Part shown: piece by piece, positions 34,348 through 42,986 of the stretch
Position numbering within the stretch: position 1 is the first letter of the stretch
How the letters are laid out: each line of letters opens with the position of its first letter
NCBI GenBank assembly: GCA_900316105.1
Contig: ONBR01000007.1
Location: 32,265 to 96,264, forward strand
Reading direction: 5' to 3'
DNA length: 64,000 nucleotides
Source: an uncultured Olsenella sp.
GTDB taxonomy: Bacteria > Actinomycetota > Coriobacteriia > Coriobacteriales > Atopobiaceae
Position numbers and translations under genes: made by a program
Notes under the pieces: generated by a model
Seen by the model: only the letters and a program-made list of their open reading frames with translations
Databases searched by the model: none
What the model was told of the DNA's origin: nothing

Positions 34348-35838
34348 ATGGCTGATAGTGTCAAAAGAAAGATCAAGATTCTGTTCGCGGCATCCGAGGC
34401 CGTCCCGTTCGTGAAGACGGGCGGACTGGGCGACGTGGCAGGCTCCCTTCCTGCGGCGCTAAAGGCCGCCGGTGCCAAGGTGTCGGTTATCCTGCCAAAG
34501 TACAGCTTCATCCCCCAGGAGTACCAGGACCAGATGAAGCACATAGCCGACTTCTATGTGCCTCTGGCCTGGCGCAGCGTCTACTGCGGCATCGAGAAGC
34601 TCAACTACAACAACGTTGACTTCTACTTTGTCGACAACGAGGCCTACTTCAAGCGCGACAGCGCCTACGGCTACTTCGACGATGGAGAGCGCTTTGCCTT
34701 CTTTGCAAAGGCGATTTGCGAGGCCATAGAGCTGCTGCCAGAGTTGCAGGTGGATGTTCTCCACTGCAACGACTGGCAGACGGCTCTGGCCCCGGTCTTC
34801 ATCCGCGAGTTCTATCAGGCGTCCGACGCCTGCCGCAACGTCAAGACGGTCTTTACCGTCCACAACGTCAAGTTCCAGGGTCAGTACTCCGACAAGATGC
34901 TGTCGGACGTCCTGGGCCTGGCAGACAACCCCACGGCCGCAAGCCAGCTCTACTGCGACCGCGACTCGATTAACTTCATGAAGGGTGCCCTCTGCTATTC
35001 GGACATCCTCACCACGGTGAGCCCCAGCTATGCGGGCGAGCTGCAGATGCCCTTCTACGGCGAGGGAATGGACGGCATCTTCCGTCGTCGCTCCAATGTC
35101 CTGCAAGGCATCCTCAACGGCATCGACCTCAATGCCTGGAACCCCGCCACGGACGAGATGATTCCCCAGCAGTACAGCGTCGACAGCCTGGACCAGAAGG
35201 CCGAGAACAAGCGCGCCCTCCAGCAGGAGCTTGGACTGCGCGAGGATCCCGAGCGTCCCCTGGTCGTGATGATTGGCCGTCTGACCAACCAGAAGGGCCT
35301 TGGTCTGGTCCGCTATGCCATGAACCGCCTGATGGAGCGTGGCGTCCAGGTGGCCGTCCTGGGTACTGGCGACAAGGACCAGGAAGACGCCTTCAAGTAC
35401 TTCGACTGGACCTACGGCGACATGATGAGCGCCCGCATCGCCTTCGACAACGCCCTGAGCCACCGCATGTACGCCGGCGGCGACATCCTGCTGATGCCCT
35501 CCGAGTTCGAGCCCTGTGGTCTGTCCCAGATGATCGCAATGCGCTACGGCACCCTGCCTGTGGTGCGCGAGACTGGCGGCCTGCAGGATTCCGTCGTGGC
35601 ATACAACAAGTTCACGGGCGAGGGAACTGGCTTCCGCTTCGCCAACATGAACGCCGACGAGATGGCGGATTGTCTATTGAATGCCTGTGAAGTCTTCTGG
35701 ACTGACAAGGACGCTTGGACTAAGCTACAAAAGCAGGCTATGAGCGCCGACTTCTCATGGAGTCGAGCAGCTGACCAGTACTTGGACATCTATCATGGTC
35801 TGCATCCGGAGATTGCTAGGTACGATCAAACGAGGTAG
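34348..35838 (+). CDS. glgA: glycogen synthase
   Basis: A 496-residue GT5 glycosyltransferase that elongates glycogen from ADP-glucose. The N-terminal FAASEAVPFVKTGGLGDV holds the Lys-Gly-Gly ADP-glucose motif, HCNDWQTAL follows, and the C-terminal FEPCGLSQMIAMRYGTLPVVRETGG is the family's catalytic region. ATG 34348 is preferred; the ribosome-binding site is weak (AGGTAG), and a TTG two codons earlier is an alternative. The debranching fusion gene begins 2 nt after its stop, so the genes are tightly coupled. Confidence 0.95.
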   Translation: MADSVKRKIKILFAASEAVPFVKTGGLGDVAGSLPAALKAAGAKVSVILPKYSFIPQEYQDQMKHIADFYVPLAWRSVYCGIEKLNYNNVDFYFVDNEAYFKRDSAYGYFDDGERFAFFAKAICEAIELLPELQVDVLHCNDWQTALAPVFIREFYQASDACRNVKTVFTVHNVKFQGQYSDKMLSDVLGLADNPTAASQLYCDRDSINFMKGALCYSDILTTVSPSYAGELQMPFYGEGMDGIFRRRSNVLQGILNGIDLNAWNPATDEMIPQQYSVDSLDQKAENKRALQQELGLREDPERPLVVMIGRLTNQKGLGLVRYAMNRLMERGVQVAVLGTGDKDQEDAFKYFDWTYGDMMSARIAFDNALSHRMYAGGDILLMPSEFEPCGLSQMIAMRYGTLPVVRETGGLQDSVVAYNKFTGEGTGFRFANMNADEMADCLLNACEVFWTDKDAWTKLQKQAMSADFSWSRAADQYLDIYHGLHPEIARYDQTR

Positions 35839-35840
35839 TC

Positions 35841-38800
35841 GTGAGAGCCAAGCACGTTACAAATGATAGTTCGTTCAGGAATCCTTTCGGTGCTGCCCAG
35901 GTGGGCAGCACCGTTTCTGTAGCCATTGACGTCTGGGACGAACCCGAGGCGCAGGCACAGCTTCGCCTCTGGGTGGACGAGAAGGGCGAGAAGCTCCTTG
36001 ACATGGAGGTCGAGGAGATTGATGACCACCTGCGCTTCTCGGTAAGCTTTGTGCCCAAAGACACCGAGGTCATCTGGTATAGCTTCCACATTCTTGCCGC
36101 GGATGGCACGATGTGGCGCTATGGAGCCCAGCGCGGCTACAGCTGTGGGGAGGGCTGCTTCTGCTTTGGCGAGCCGCCTTCCTTCCAGATCACGGTTTAT
36201 GACACCAAGCGCGAGGTGCTGCCCGATTGGTACAAGAATGGGGTGGTCTACCAGATCTTCCCCGATCGCTTCAATCGTGGGAACGACTGGCGCGAACTGA
36301 CTGCCCTGGATCTGGCAAAGCGCTATAACGGACCCAAGCGCCGCCTGGTGGAGGATTGGAACACCTACCCAAAGTACGAGAAGAACCCCGATGGCAGCAT
36401 CGCTGCCTGGGACTTCTATGGCGGAAGCCTTGAGGGCGTCCGAGAGAAGCTCGACTATCTGGAGGGTCTGGGCGTCACGGTCATCTACCTGAACCCCATC
36501 TTTGCCGCCGCCTCCAACCATCGCTATGACACGGTGGACTACATGCGCATCGACAGCATGCTGGGTACCGAGGAGGACTTCTCCCGCCTGTGCAAGGACG
36601 CCGAGAAGCATGGTATTTCGATCATCCTGGATGGCGTCTTTAATCACGTCGGTGCGGACTCCATCTACTTCAACCGTGCAGGCATCTATCCCGACCTGGG
36701 TGCCTACCAGAGCGAGCAGTCGCCCTATCGCGATTGGTTCACCTTCCACGAGGACGGTAGCTACGACAGCTGGTGGGGTGTGAAGGACCTTCCCGCAATC
36801 CGCGAGGACTGCCCCGAGTTCCGCGAGCTCATCTGTGGCCACGACGGTGTGGTGCGCAAGTGGCTGCGCCTTGGTGCACGCGGCTGGCGTCTGGATGTGG
36901 CGGACGAGCTGACGGACGAGTTCATTCAGGACATCAAGTCCGCTGCCCTTGCCGAGCGCGAGGATGCCGTGGTTATCGGCGAGGTCTGGGAGGATGCCTC
37001 CAACAAGGTCGCCTATGGAAGGCTTCGCAAGTACTTCCAGGGCGAGGAGCTCGACGGCACCATGAACTACCCGGTGCGCAAGGCCGTTCTGGGCTTCTTG
37101 ACCGGCAAGGAAAAGGCCGGCGAGGTCGCCAGGCAGATGGAGTCCCTCTACGAGAACTATCCCCGCGAGAACTTCATGAGCGAGCTCAACCTCCTGGGCA
37201 GCCATGACCGTCGCCGACTCTTGACGCTGCTGGGCAATGCTCCTGCGCCAGAGCAGATGGGTGACGACCAGCGCTATGGCTACCGCCTGACCGAGCAGCA
37301 GCATGGTCTGGCCGTGAGCAGGCTGTGGGACGCAGCCGTCCTGCAGATGTGCCTGCCGGGAGTCCCCAGCATCTACTACGGCGACGAGGCGGGCATGGAG
37401 GGCTATGCGGACCCCTACTGCCGCGCCCCCTTCCCCTGGGACAACATCAATCGCGATTGCTTCAACATCTACCGCAACGCCATTGCCATTCGCAAGACCC
37501 TGCCGGCCCTGGTGGACGGTGACTTCGAGCCCTTTGCGGAGGGTGACGATGTCTTTGGCTTCTGGCGTCGCAACGAGACGGACGAGGTCTGTGTCCTCGT
37601 CAACGCCTCCCTGTCCGACAGTCACAAGGTCCGCATCCCCGTGGGTGACCTTTGCGCGGACGACGTGGTCAGCGGCCGCGTCTGCGAAATAAAGGATGGT
37701 ATGGCCGAGGTCTACCTCTGGCCCCTGGGTACGGCGGTGCTCAACCTCCATCCCCAGGAGCGCCTCCAGGCTCCCATGGAGCGTGGCCTTGGCGTCCTCT
37801 GCCACATCACCTCCCTGCCCAGTCCCGACAATCAGGATCATCCTGGCACCTTGGGCGAGCCTGCCATCAGATTCATTGATGAGATGTCAAAGGCCGGCGC
37901 CCGCTATTGGCAGGTCCTGCCCGTCAATCCTACCGATGGCTTTGGCTCACCCTATGCGGGTCTCTCCGCCTTTGCCGGCAACGTTCGCCTGATGTGGGGC
38001 GTGGATGGCGACAGGCCCACGCAGCTCAAGACCGACTTTGAGGGCACTCCGGACTTCCGCCGCTTCGTCGAGCAGAACGAGAAGTGGCTCATTCCCTATG
38101 CCACCTTCCGCGCCATCAAGGACCTGATGGGCGAGAAGCCCTGGCAGGAGTGGCCCGCAAAGTACCACGAGTGGAAGCCCTCCCTGTCTCGCGACAAGAA
38201 GCTTGCCAGGGGAATCAAGCGTGTGGTGGGGCTCCAGTACTCCTTCATGCGGCAGTGGAACGACATGCGTCACTATGCCAACGACCACGGCATAAAGATC
38301 ATTGGTGACATGCCCATGTACGTCTCGGCGGACTCCGCTGATGTCTGGGCAAATCGTGAGCTCTTCAACCTGGACGAGAAGGGCAATCCCTCGCAGCTTG
38401 CCGGCGTTCCGCCTGATAGCTTTGCCGAGGACGGACAGATCTGGGGCAACCCCACCTACCAGTGGCGTTACATGAAGGAGACGGGCTACGAGTGGTGGAT
38501 GCGCCGTTTGGCCCGTGCCTTCGAGCTCTACGACTACGTTCGCCTGGACCACTTCCTGGGCTTCTCCTCCTACTACACCATCCCCCAGGGAGAGAAGGCC
38601 ACGAAGGGCCAGTGGAACTTTGCCCCTGGCCTTGAGCTCTTCCAGGCCGCCTACAAGAAGTTCGGCCCTCTGCCGGTGATCGCCGAGGACCTGGGCTCCA
38701 TCACTCCTGCCGTCAGGGCTCTCATGTCCAAGACGGGCTTCCCCGGCATGGACGTCATCCAGTTCTCGGACGAGGATGTCCGAGAGGGCTACCATCCCAA

Positions 38801-39122
38801 GCCGGGCAAGCTTGTGTACACATCCACACATGACACCAACACGATGCTGGGCTGGGTGGAATCCAAGTACAATCTGGACAAGAACGATCCCGAGCAGCTC
38901 CGTCAGGCCATGGTCCTCGCGGAGGAGCTCATCATCAAGTGCGTGTCGGTCAAGTCCGACGTAGTGATGCTTCCCCTTCAGGACCTTCTCATGCTCGATG
39001 GCCAGGCCCGCATGAACGTACCCGGCGTCGCCACGGGCAATTGGAAGTGGCAGGCCGGACCGTGGGCACTGGAGGACGCGTCGCTGGTAATGGATGCGCT
39101 TGTACAACAGAGCGGTAGGTAG
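35841..39122 (+). CDS. bifunctional GH13 glycogen-debranching / GH77 4-alpha-glucanotransferase fusion
   Basis: A 1093-residue fusion. Residues 1-~635 are a GH13 enzyme of the neopullulanase/cyclomaltodextrinase type: N-domain, VVYQIFPDRFNRG, GWRLDVADEL (nucleophile Asp) and VVIGEVWED (acid Glu). From about residue 645 a complete GH77 MalQ follows: GVLCHITSLPS, YVRLDHFLGF (nucleophile) and PVIAEDLGSI (acid). The pair would trim and disproportionate glycogen branches and maltodextrins. The GTG start at 35841 has GAGG 5 nt upstream, beginning 2 nt after glgA. Such fusions are known in Bacillota; naming of the first half as GlgX-type debranching is by homology. Confidence 0.93.
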   Translation: MRAKHVTNDSSFRNPFGAAQVGSTVSVAIDVWDEPEAQAQLRLWVDEKGEKLLDMEVEEIDDHLRFSVSFVPKDTEVIWYSFHILAADGTMWRYGAQRGYSCGEGCFCFGEPPSFQITVYDTKREVLPDWYKNGVVYQIFPDRFNRGNDWRELTALDLAKRYNGPKRRLVEDWNTYPKYEKNPDGSIAAWDFYGGSLEGVREKLDYLEGLGVTVIYLNPIFAAASNHRYDTVDYMRIDSMLGTEEDFSRLCKDAEKHGISIILDGVFNHVGADSIYFNRAGIYPDLGAYQSEQSPYRDWFTFHEDGSYDSWWGVKDLPAIREDCPEFRELICGHDGVVRKWLRLGARGWRLDVADELTDEFIQDIKSAALAEREDAVVIGEVWEDASNKVAYGRLRKYFQGEELDGTMNYPVRKAVLGFLTGKEKAGEVARQMESLYENYPRENFMSELNLLGSHDRRRLLTLLGNAPAPEQMGDDQRYGYRLTEQQHGLAVSRLWDAAVLQMCLPGVPSIYYGDEAGMEGYADPYCRAPFPWDNINRDCFNIYRNAIAIRKTLPALVDGDFEPFAEGDDVFGFWRRNETDEVCVLVNASLSDSHKVRIPVGDLCADDVVSGRVCEIKDGMAEVYLWPLGTAVLNLHPQERLQAPMERGLGVLCHITSLPSPDNQDHPGTLGEPAIRFIDEMSKAGARYWQVLPVNPTDGFGSPYAGLSAFAGNVRLMWGVDGDRPTQLKTDFEGTPDFRRFVEQNEKWLIPYATFRAIKDLMGEKPWQEWPAKYHEWKPSLSRDKKLARGIKRVVGLQYSFMRQWNDMRHYANDHGIKIIGDMPMYVSADSADVWANRELFNLDEKGNPSQLAGVPPDSFAEDGQIWGNPTYQWRYMKETGYEWWMRRLARAFELYDYVRLDHFLGFSSYYTIPQGEKATKGQWNFAPGLELFQAAYKKFGPLPVIAEDLGSITPAVRALMSKTGFPGMDVIQFSDEDVREGYHPKPGKLVYTSTHDTNTMLGWVESKYNLDKNDPEQLRQAMVLAEELIIKCVSVKSDVVMLPLQDLLMLDGQARMNVPGVATGNWKWQAGPWALEDASLVMDALVQQSGR

Positions 39123-39125
39123 TGA

Positions 39126-42100
39126 ATGTTCATAGATAGAGTCGCGCGGCAGCTCTTTGCTGCCCACGATCTGGCACCCCTCGCCCAGCAGCTCGATGCG
39201 GGCGAGGACGCCAATCTGGCGGTCTCGCAGAGCGCGAGGCCGCTTGTGGTGGCTGCCGTCTGGGCACGCAATCCCAGACCTTGCCTCCTGGTGGTCTCGG
39301 GTGAGGAGGCGGCAGACCGCACGGCGCGAGCTCTGGCCGCTTGGTTGGGCATGGCCCGCGTCCTGCGCTATCCCGAGCGTAAGGACTGGCCCTGGGGTGA
39401 AAAGCCCGCCGACGATGCCGTCATTGGCGCCCGCATGAACGCCATGATGCATCTCTCCTCTGGCGAGAAGTGCATCGTGGTCGCCAGTGCCCGAGCCCTC
39501 CTCAGGCGCGTACCGCCCGTGGGGTCGGGCTACTTTGCCTCGTCCACCTTTGCCGTGGGCGACCAGCTGGAGATTGAGGATGCCGCAAGCCTGCTTGTGG
39601 GTATGGGCTACTCCGACGCCGGCTCCAGCCAGGACGTGACGGCCCCCGGCGTCTTCCACATGCACGGTGATGCACTAGACGTCTTCCCTGTGCAGATGAC
39701 CTCACCTGTGCGCATCGAGTTCTTTGGCGACGAGATCGACCGAGTCCGTCGCATGGTGCCGGCAACGGGTCAGACCATCGGTGAGCTCAAGGACGTCAGC
39801 GTCCTGCCCTGTCGTGAGATTGCCCTTACGGGAGAGACCATCTACAACGCCAAGCAGGCTCTCAAGGCACGCGCGGCAAACTCCTCGCACGTGGCTGCCG
39901 AGCTCGAGCTCATCGAGCAGGGAAGTGCAGCGCCTGTGCTGGACAAATACCTGCCCGAGCTCTACGGGGGCAGCTCTAGTCCCATCGACCACATGTCAAA
40001 GGATGCCCTGGTGGTCCTGGCCGAACCCCGTGCCCTCTTCGATGACTGTCAGCATGCCCACGACGACATCGTGGCTGCGGCACAGGGTGCCCAGGTCAAT
40101 CCTGATGGGCTCTTCACGACACCCGTGGCCATGGACTTCGGCAAGCAGCAGCGCCTCTCGCTCTCCTCCCTGATGAGGGCCGGCGCCGGTGCCACTGCCG
40201 AGCTGGAGGTCCAGCAGCCAAACATCGCGGGTTCGAACACGAAGCTCCTGGGTCGTGTCCGTCAGCTCCTCCACAACGAGGATGCGGTCCTCTTTGCCGT
40301 GCCAGACCGTGGTGCGCGCGAGGGCCTGGAGCTGACCTTCACTGACGAGAGCATTCCCTTCGAGGAGACCATCGCCACGGAGGGGGAGACGCAGGTTGAC
40401 CGCAAGGGAGACCCCAAGCCCCTCAAGCGGGGCATCGTCACCTTCATCGACGCGCCCGTGCCTGCGGGCATCGTGATTCCCCCGGCCCACCTGGCCGTGC
40501 TCTCTGTCTCGGACCTCACCTCCCGCATGGCCAAGCACCGCAAGGCCCGCCGTGTCGACCCGACCAACATGACCTTCCCCTTCAAGCCTGGCGACTACGT
40601 GGTCCATGCCACGCACGGCATCGCTCTCTTCTCCCAGATCGTCCGCCAGGAGGTGGGCGGCAAGGAGCGCGACTACTTCCTGCTCAAATATGCTGACGGC
40701 GACAAGCTCTACGTCCCCCTGGAGCAAGTGGACCGCATCACGCGCTACATCGGCCCCGATGGAGACGCGCCACGCCTGACCCGCCTGAATACTGCCGACT
40801 GGACCCGTGCGACCAACAAGGCACGCAAGTCCGCAAAGAAGCTGGCCTTCGACCTGGTGGACCTCTACACTCGTCGTGCGTCAGTGGCCGGCTTCGCCTT
40901 CACGCCAGACACGCCCGCTCAGTTGGATATGGAGGCGAGCTTCCCCTACGAGCTTACGCGCGATCAGGCCAGTGCCGTCGCGGACATCAAGTCCGATATG
41001 GAGACCCCCAAGCCCATGGACCGACTTCTTTGCGGAGACGTGGGATTCGGAAAGACCGAGGTTGCCCTGCGAGCCGCCTTCAAGTGCTGCCAGGATGGCA
41101 AGCAGGTCATGGTCCTCTGTCCCACGACGATCCTGGCCCAGCAGCACTTCGAGACCTTCTTCGGTCGCTTTGCCCCCTTTGACCTCAAGGTGGCAGTGCT
41201 CTCTCGCTTTGTGACGCCTGCCCAGCAGAGGCGTGCCTTGGAAGGCTTTGCGGACGGTTCCGTGAGCGTCCTCATCGGCACCCACCGACTGCTTTCGGCG
41301 GACGTGAACCCTCGCAACCTTGGCCTGGTGATTATCGACGAGGAGCAGCGCTTCGGCGTCCAGCACAAGGAGCAGCTCAAGAACATGCGTGAGCAGGTGG
41401 ACGTCCTGACCATGTCGGCTACCCCCATCCCGCGCACCATGCAGATGGCAGTGAGCGGTGTCCGAGACATGAGTCTGATCATGACCCCACCGCCCGGTCG
41501 CTTGCCGGTGAAGGTCTCGGTCGGCGAGTGGGACCCTGACGTGGTCTCCGATGCCATCCGCCGCGAGATTCAGCGCAAGGGCCAGGTCTATTACGTGAGT
41601 AACCGCGTCACGACCATCGAGGACGCGGTGGAGCGCGTGCAGGAGGCGGCGCCCGAGGCCCGCGTGGGCTTTGCCCATGGGCAGATGAGTGCCAACCAGG
41701 TGGAGGACGTGATGCTCCAGTTCCAGGAGCACGAGATCGACGTCCTGGTGGCAACGACCATCATCGAGTCGGGCATCGACAACCCACACACCAACACCCT
41801 GATCATCGAGGATGCCCAGCGCTTGGGCCTGGCCCAGCTCTATCAGCTCAAGGGACGTGTGGGCCGTGGTCGCGTGCAAGCCTACGCCTACTTCATGTTC
41901 CCGGCCGAGCAGCCCCTCACCCAGGATGCGGCGGACCGCCTGATGGCAATCAACGAGTTCCAGGACCTGGGCTCTGGCATGCGTATCGCCATGCGAGACC
42001 TGGAAATCCGCGGCGCGGGATCCCTGGTTGGCGCCGAGCAGCACGGCAACCTGAGCTCCGTGGGCTTCGACCTCTTTACCCAGATGCTGGGTGAGGCCGT

Positions 42101-42566
42101 CGCCGAGGCACGAGGTGAGTCTGGCGACGTCGATGTGCCCGAGGTTACCATCAATCTGCCTGCGGACTTCTTCCTGTCCGAGGAGTATCTGCCCGAGGTG
42201 GATAAGCGCGTCCTGGCCTATCGAAAGCTGGCCTCTGCCACAGAACTCTCCAGTGTGGACAGCCTGCAGAAGGAGGTCGAGGACGAGCACGGTGCCCTGC
42301 CCCTGGCTGGCAAGAACCTCTTTGACCGTGCGCGCATCCGGATCCGCTGCGAGAGGCTGGGCGTGTCCAGCGTCTCGCTGACCAACGGCCGCATCGTCTA
42401 TCAGGGAATCGAACTCGACCGCAAGCAGGCTGGAAAGCTCAAGCAGCGTCGCGCGATCTATCAGATAAAGAGCAAACGCCTGTCGTATCCCTTCCACATC
42501 AGCAAGGGGGAGCTCCTGCCTGCGGCCCTGGGCGTGCTGGAGGAGATAGGCGGAGAAGACGAGTAG
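39126..42566 (+). CDS. mfd: transcription-repair coupling factor
   Basis: A 1146-residue SF2 translocase that removes stalled RNA polymerase and recruits UvrA. It has the UvrB-like N-terminal module, a CarD-like RNA-polymerase interaction domain (PGDYVVHATHGIALF near residue 490), Walker A LLCGDVGFGKTE near 636, DEEQRFG near 737 and the C-terminal TRCF domain. It starts 3 nt after the debranching fusion, so it is translated from the glycogen operon transcript unless an internal promoter exists; this is an unusual neighbourhood for mfd, which more often sits by pth or prsA. The stop is followed by palindrome E2. Confidence 0.96.
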   Translation: MFIDRVARQLFAAHDLAPLAQQLDAGEDANLAVSQSARPLVVAAVWARNPRPCLLVVSGEEAADRTARALAAWLGMARVLRYPERKDWPWGEKPADDAVIGARMNAMMHLSSGEKCIVVASARALLRRVPPVGSGYFASSTFAVGDQLEIEDAASLLVGMGYSDAGSSQDVTAPGVFHMHGDALDVFPVQMTSPVRIEFFGDEIDRVRRMVPATGQTIGELKDVSVLPCREIALTGETIYNAKQALKARAANSSHVAAELELIEQGSAAPVLDKYLPELYGGSSSPIDHMSKDALVVLAEPRALFDDCQHAHDDIVAAAQGAQVNPDGLFTTPVAMDFGKQQRLSLSSLMRAGAGATAELEVQQPNIAGSNTKLLGRVRQLLHNEDAVLFAVPDRGAREGLELTFTDESIPFEETIATEGETQVDRKGDPKPLKRGIVTFIDAPVPAGIVIPPAHLAVLSVSDLTSRMAKHRKARRVDPTNMTFPFKPGDYVVHATHGIALFSQIVRQEVGGKERDYFLLKYADGDKLYVPLEQVDRITRYIGPDGDAPRLTRLNTADWTRATNKARKSAKKLAFDLVDLYTRRASVAGFAFTPDTPAQLDMEASFPYELTRDQASAVADIKSDMETPKPMDRLLCGDVGFGKTEVALRAAFKCCQDGKQVMVLCPTTILAQQHFETFFGRFAPFDLKVAVLSRFVTPAQQRRALEGFADGSVSVLIGTHRLLSADVNPRNLGLVIIDEEQRFGVQHKEQLKNMREQVDVLTMSATPIPRTMQMAVSGVRDMSLIMTPPPGRLPVKVSVGEWDPDVVSDAIRREIQRKGQVYYVSNRVTTIEDAVERVQEAAPEARVGFAHGQMSANQVEDVMLQFQEHEIDVLVATTIIESGIDNPHTNTLIIEDAQRLGLAQLYQLKGRVGRGRVQAYAYFMFPAEQPLTQDAADRLMAINEFQDLGSGMRIAMRDLEIRGAGSLVGAEQHGNLSSVGFDLFTQMLGEAVAEARGESGDVDVPEVTINLPADFFLSEEYLPEVDKRVLAYRKLASATELSSVDSLQKEVEDEHGALPLAGKNLFDRARIRIRCERLGVSSVSLTNGRIVYQGIELDRKQAGKLKQRRAIYQIKSKRLSYPFHISKGELLPAALGVLEEIGGEDE

Positions 42567-42599
42567 GAGCAAGGGTCCGGGGTTTTCCGCCTGAGGGAC

Positions 42600-42677
42600 G
42601 GCGGGCCGGCTGCTTTGTCCTGTGCTCAAACAGCGCGCTTCGCGCGAACTGCGCCAGGACAAAGCAGCCGGCCCGCC
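42600..42677 (-). repeat. conserved-loop palindrome E2
   Basis: A 23-bp arm beginning GGCGGGCCGGCTGC (42600-42622) is perfectly inverted at 42655-42677, around a 32-nt loop (42623-42654). On the minus strand the loop reads with the same AGTTCGCGCGAAGCGC core as E1 at 16097-16168, and 25 of 32 loop positions match, while the arms share no similarity with those of E1. Confidence 0.85.
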
Positions 42678-42820
42678 TCGCCTTCGGCGTAGGCGACCCC
42701 GGACAGGCCCTTGGGAACGGGGGTGCCTGGTGACAGGGGTCGTACGCCTCGCCTTCGGCTTCGGCTACCCAGGGGGCGCCTCGGGTGGAAGGGACGTACG
42801 CCTCGCCTTCGGCGTAGGCT
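42675..42820 (+). repeat. three CGCCTCGCCTTCGGC repeats
   Basis: Copies begin at 42675, 42745 and 42799 and mostly continue as GTAGGC. The last two are preceded by GTACG. Each copy can fold into a small GCCT/AGGC hairpin with a TTC loop. Confidence 0.65.
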
Positions 42821-42986
42821 GCCCGGGGGTGCGGGTGAGCTTGGTGCAATTCGTTTGGGCCCGCGGGCTGCCGCCTACGGGGGTCTGGGGACCAAAGGGA
42901 TTGGCTGGCGACATCACTCGTACCTGAATGTGGGACACTCTGCTTGTCATGCGTTGTTGTCGCGGGACGCGGCGGAGGGATGTCCT

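Larger units (their letters stand above)
42567..42986. other. 420-bp intergenic region rich in inverted and direct repeats
   Basis: Between mfd and the second glgB. It holds palindrome E2, an outer inverted pair GTCCGGGGT (42575-42583) and ACCCCGGAC (42696-42704) enclosing it, and three copies of CGCCTCGCCTTCGGC. The frame upstream of the glgB ATG is open here but is low-complexity and has no ribosome-binding site, so I read the region as non-coding. Confidence 0.6.
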
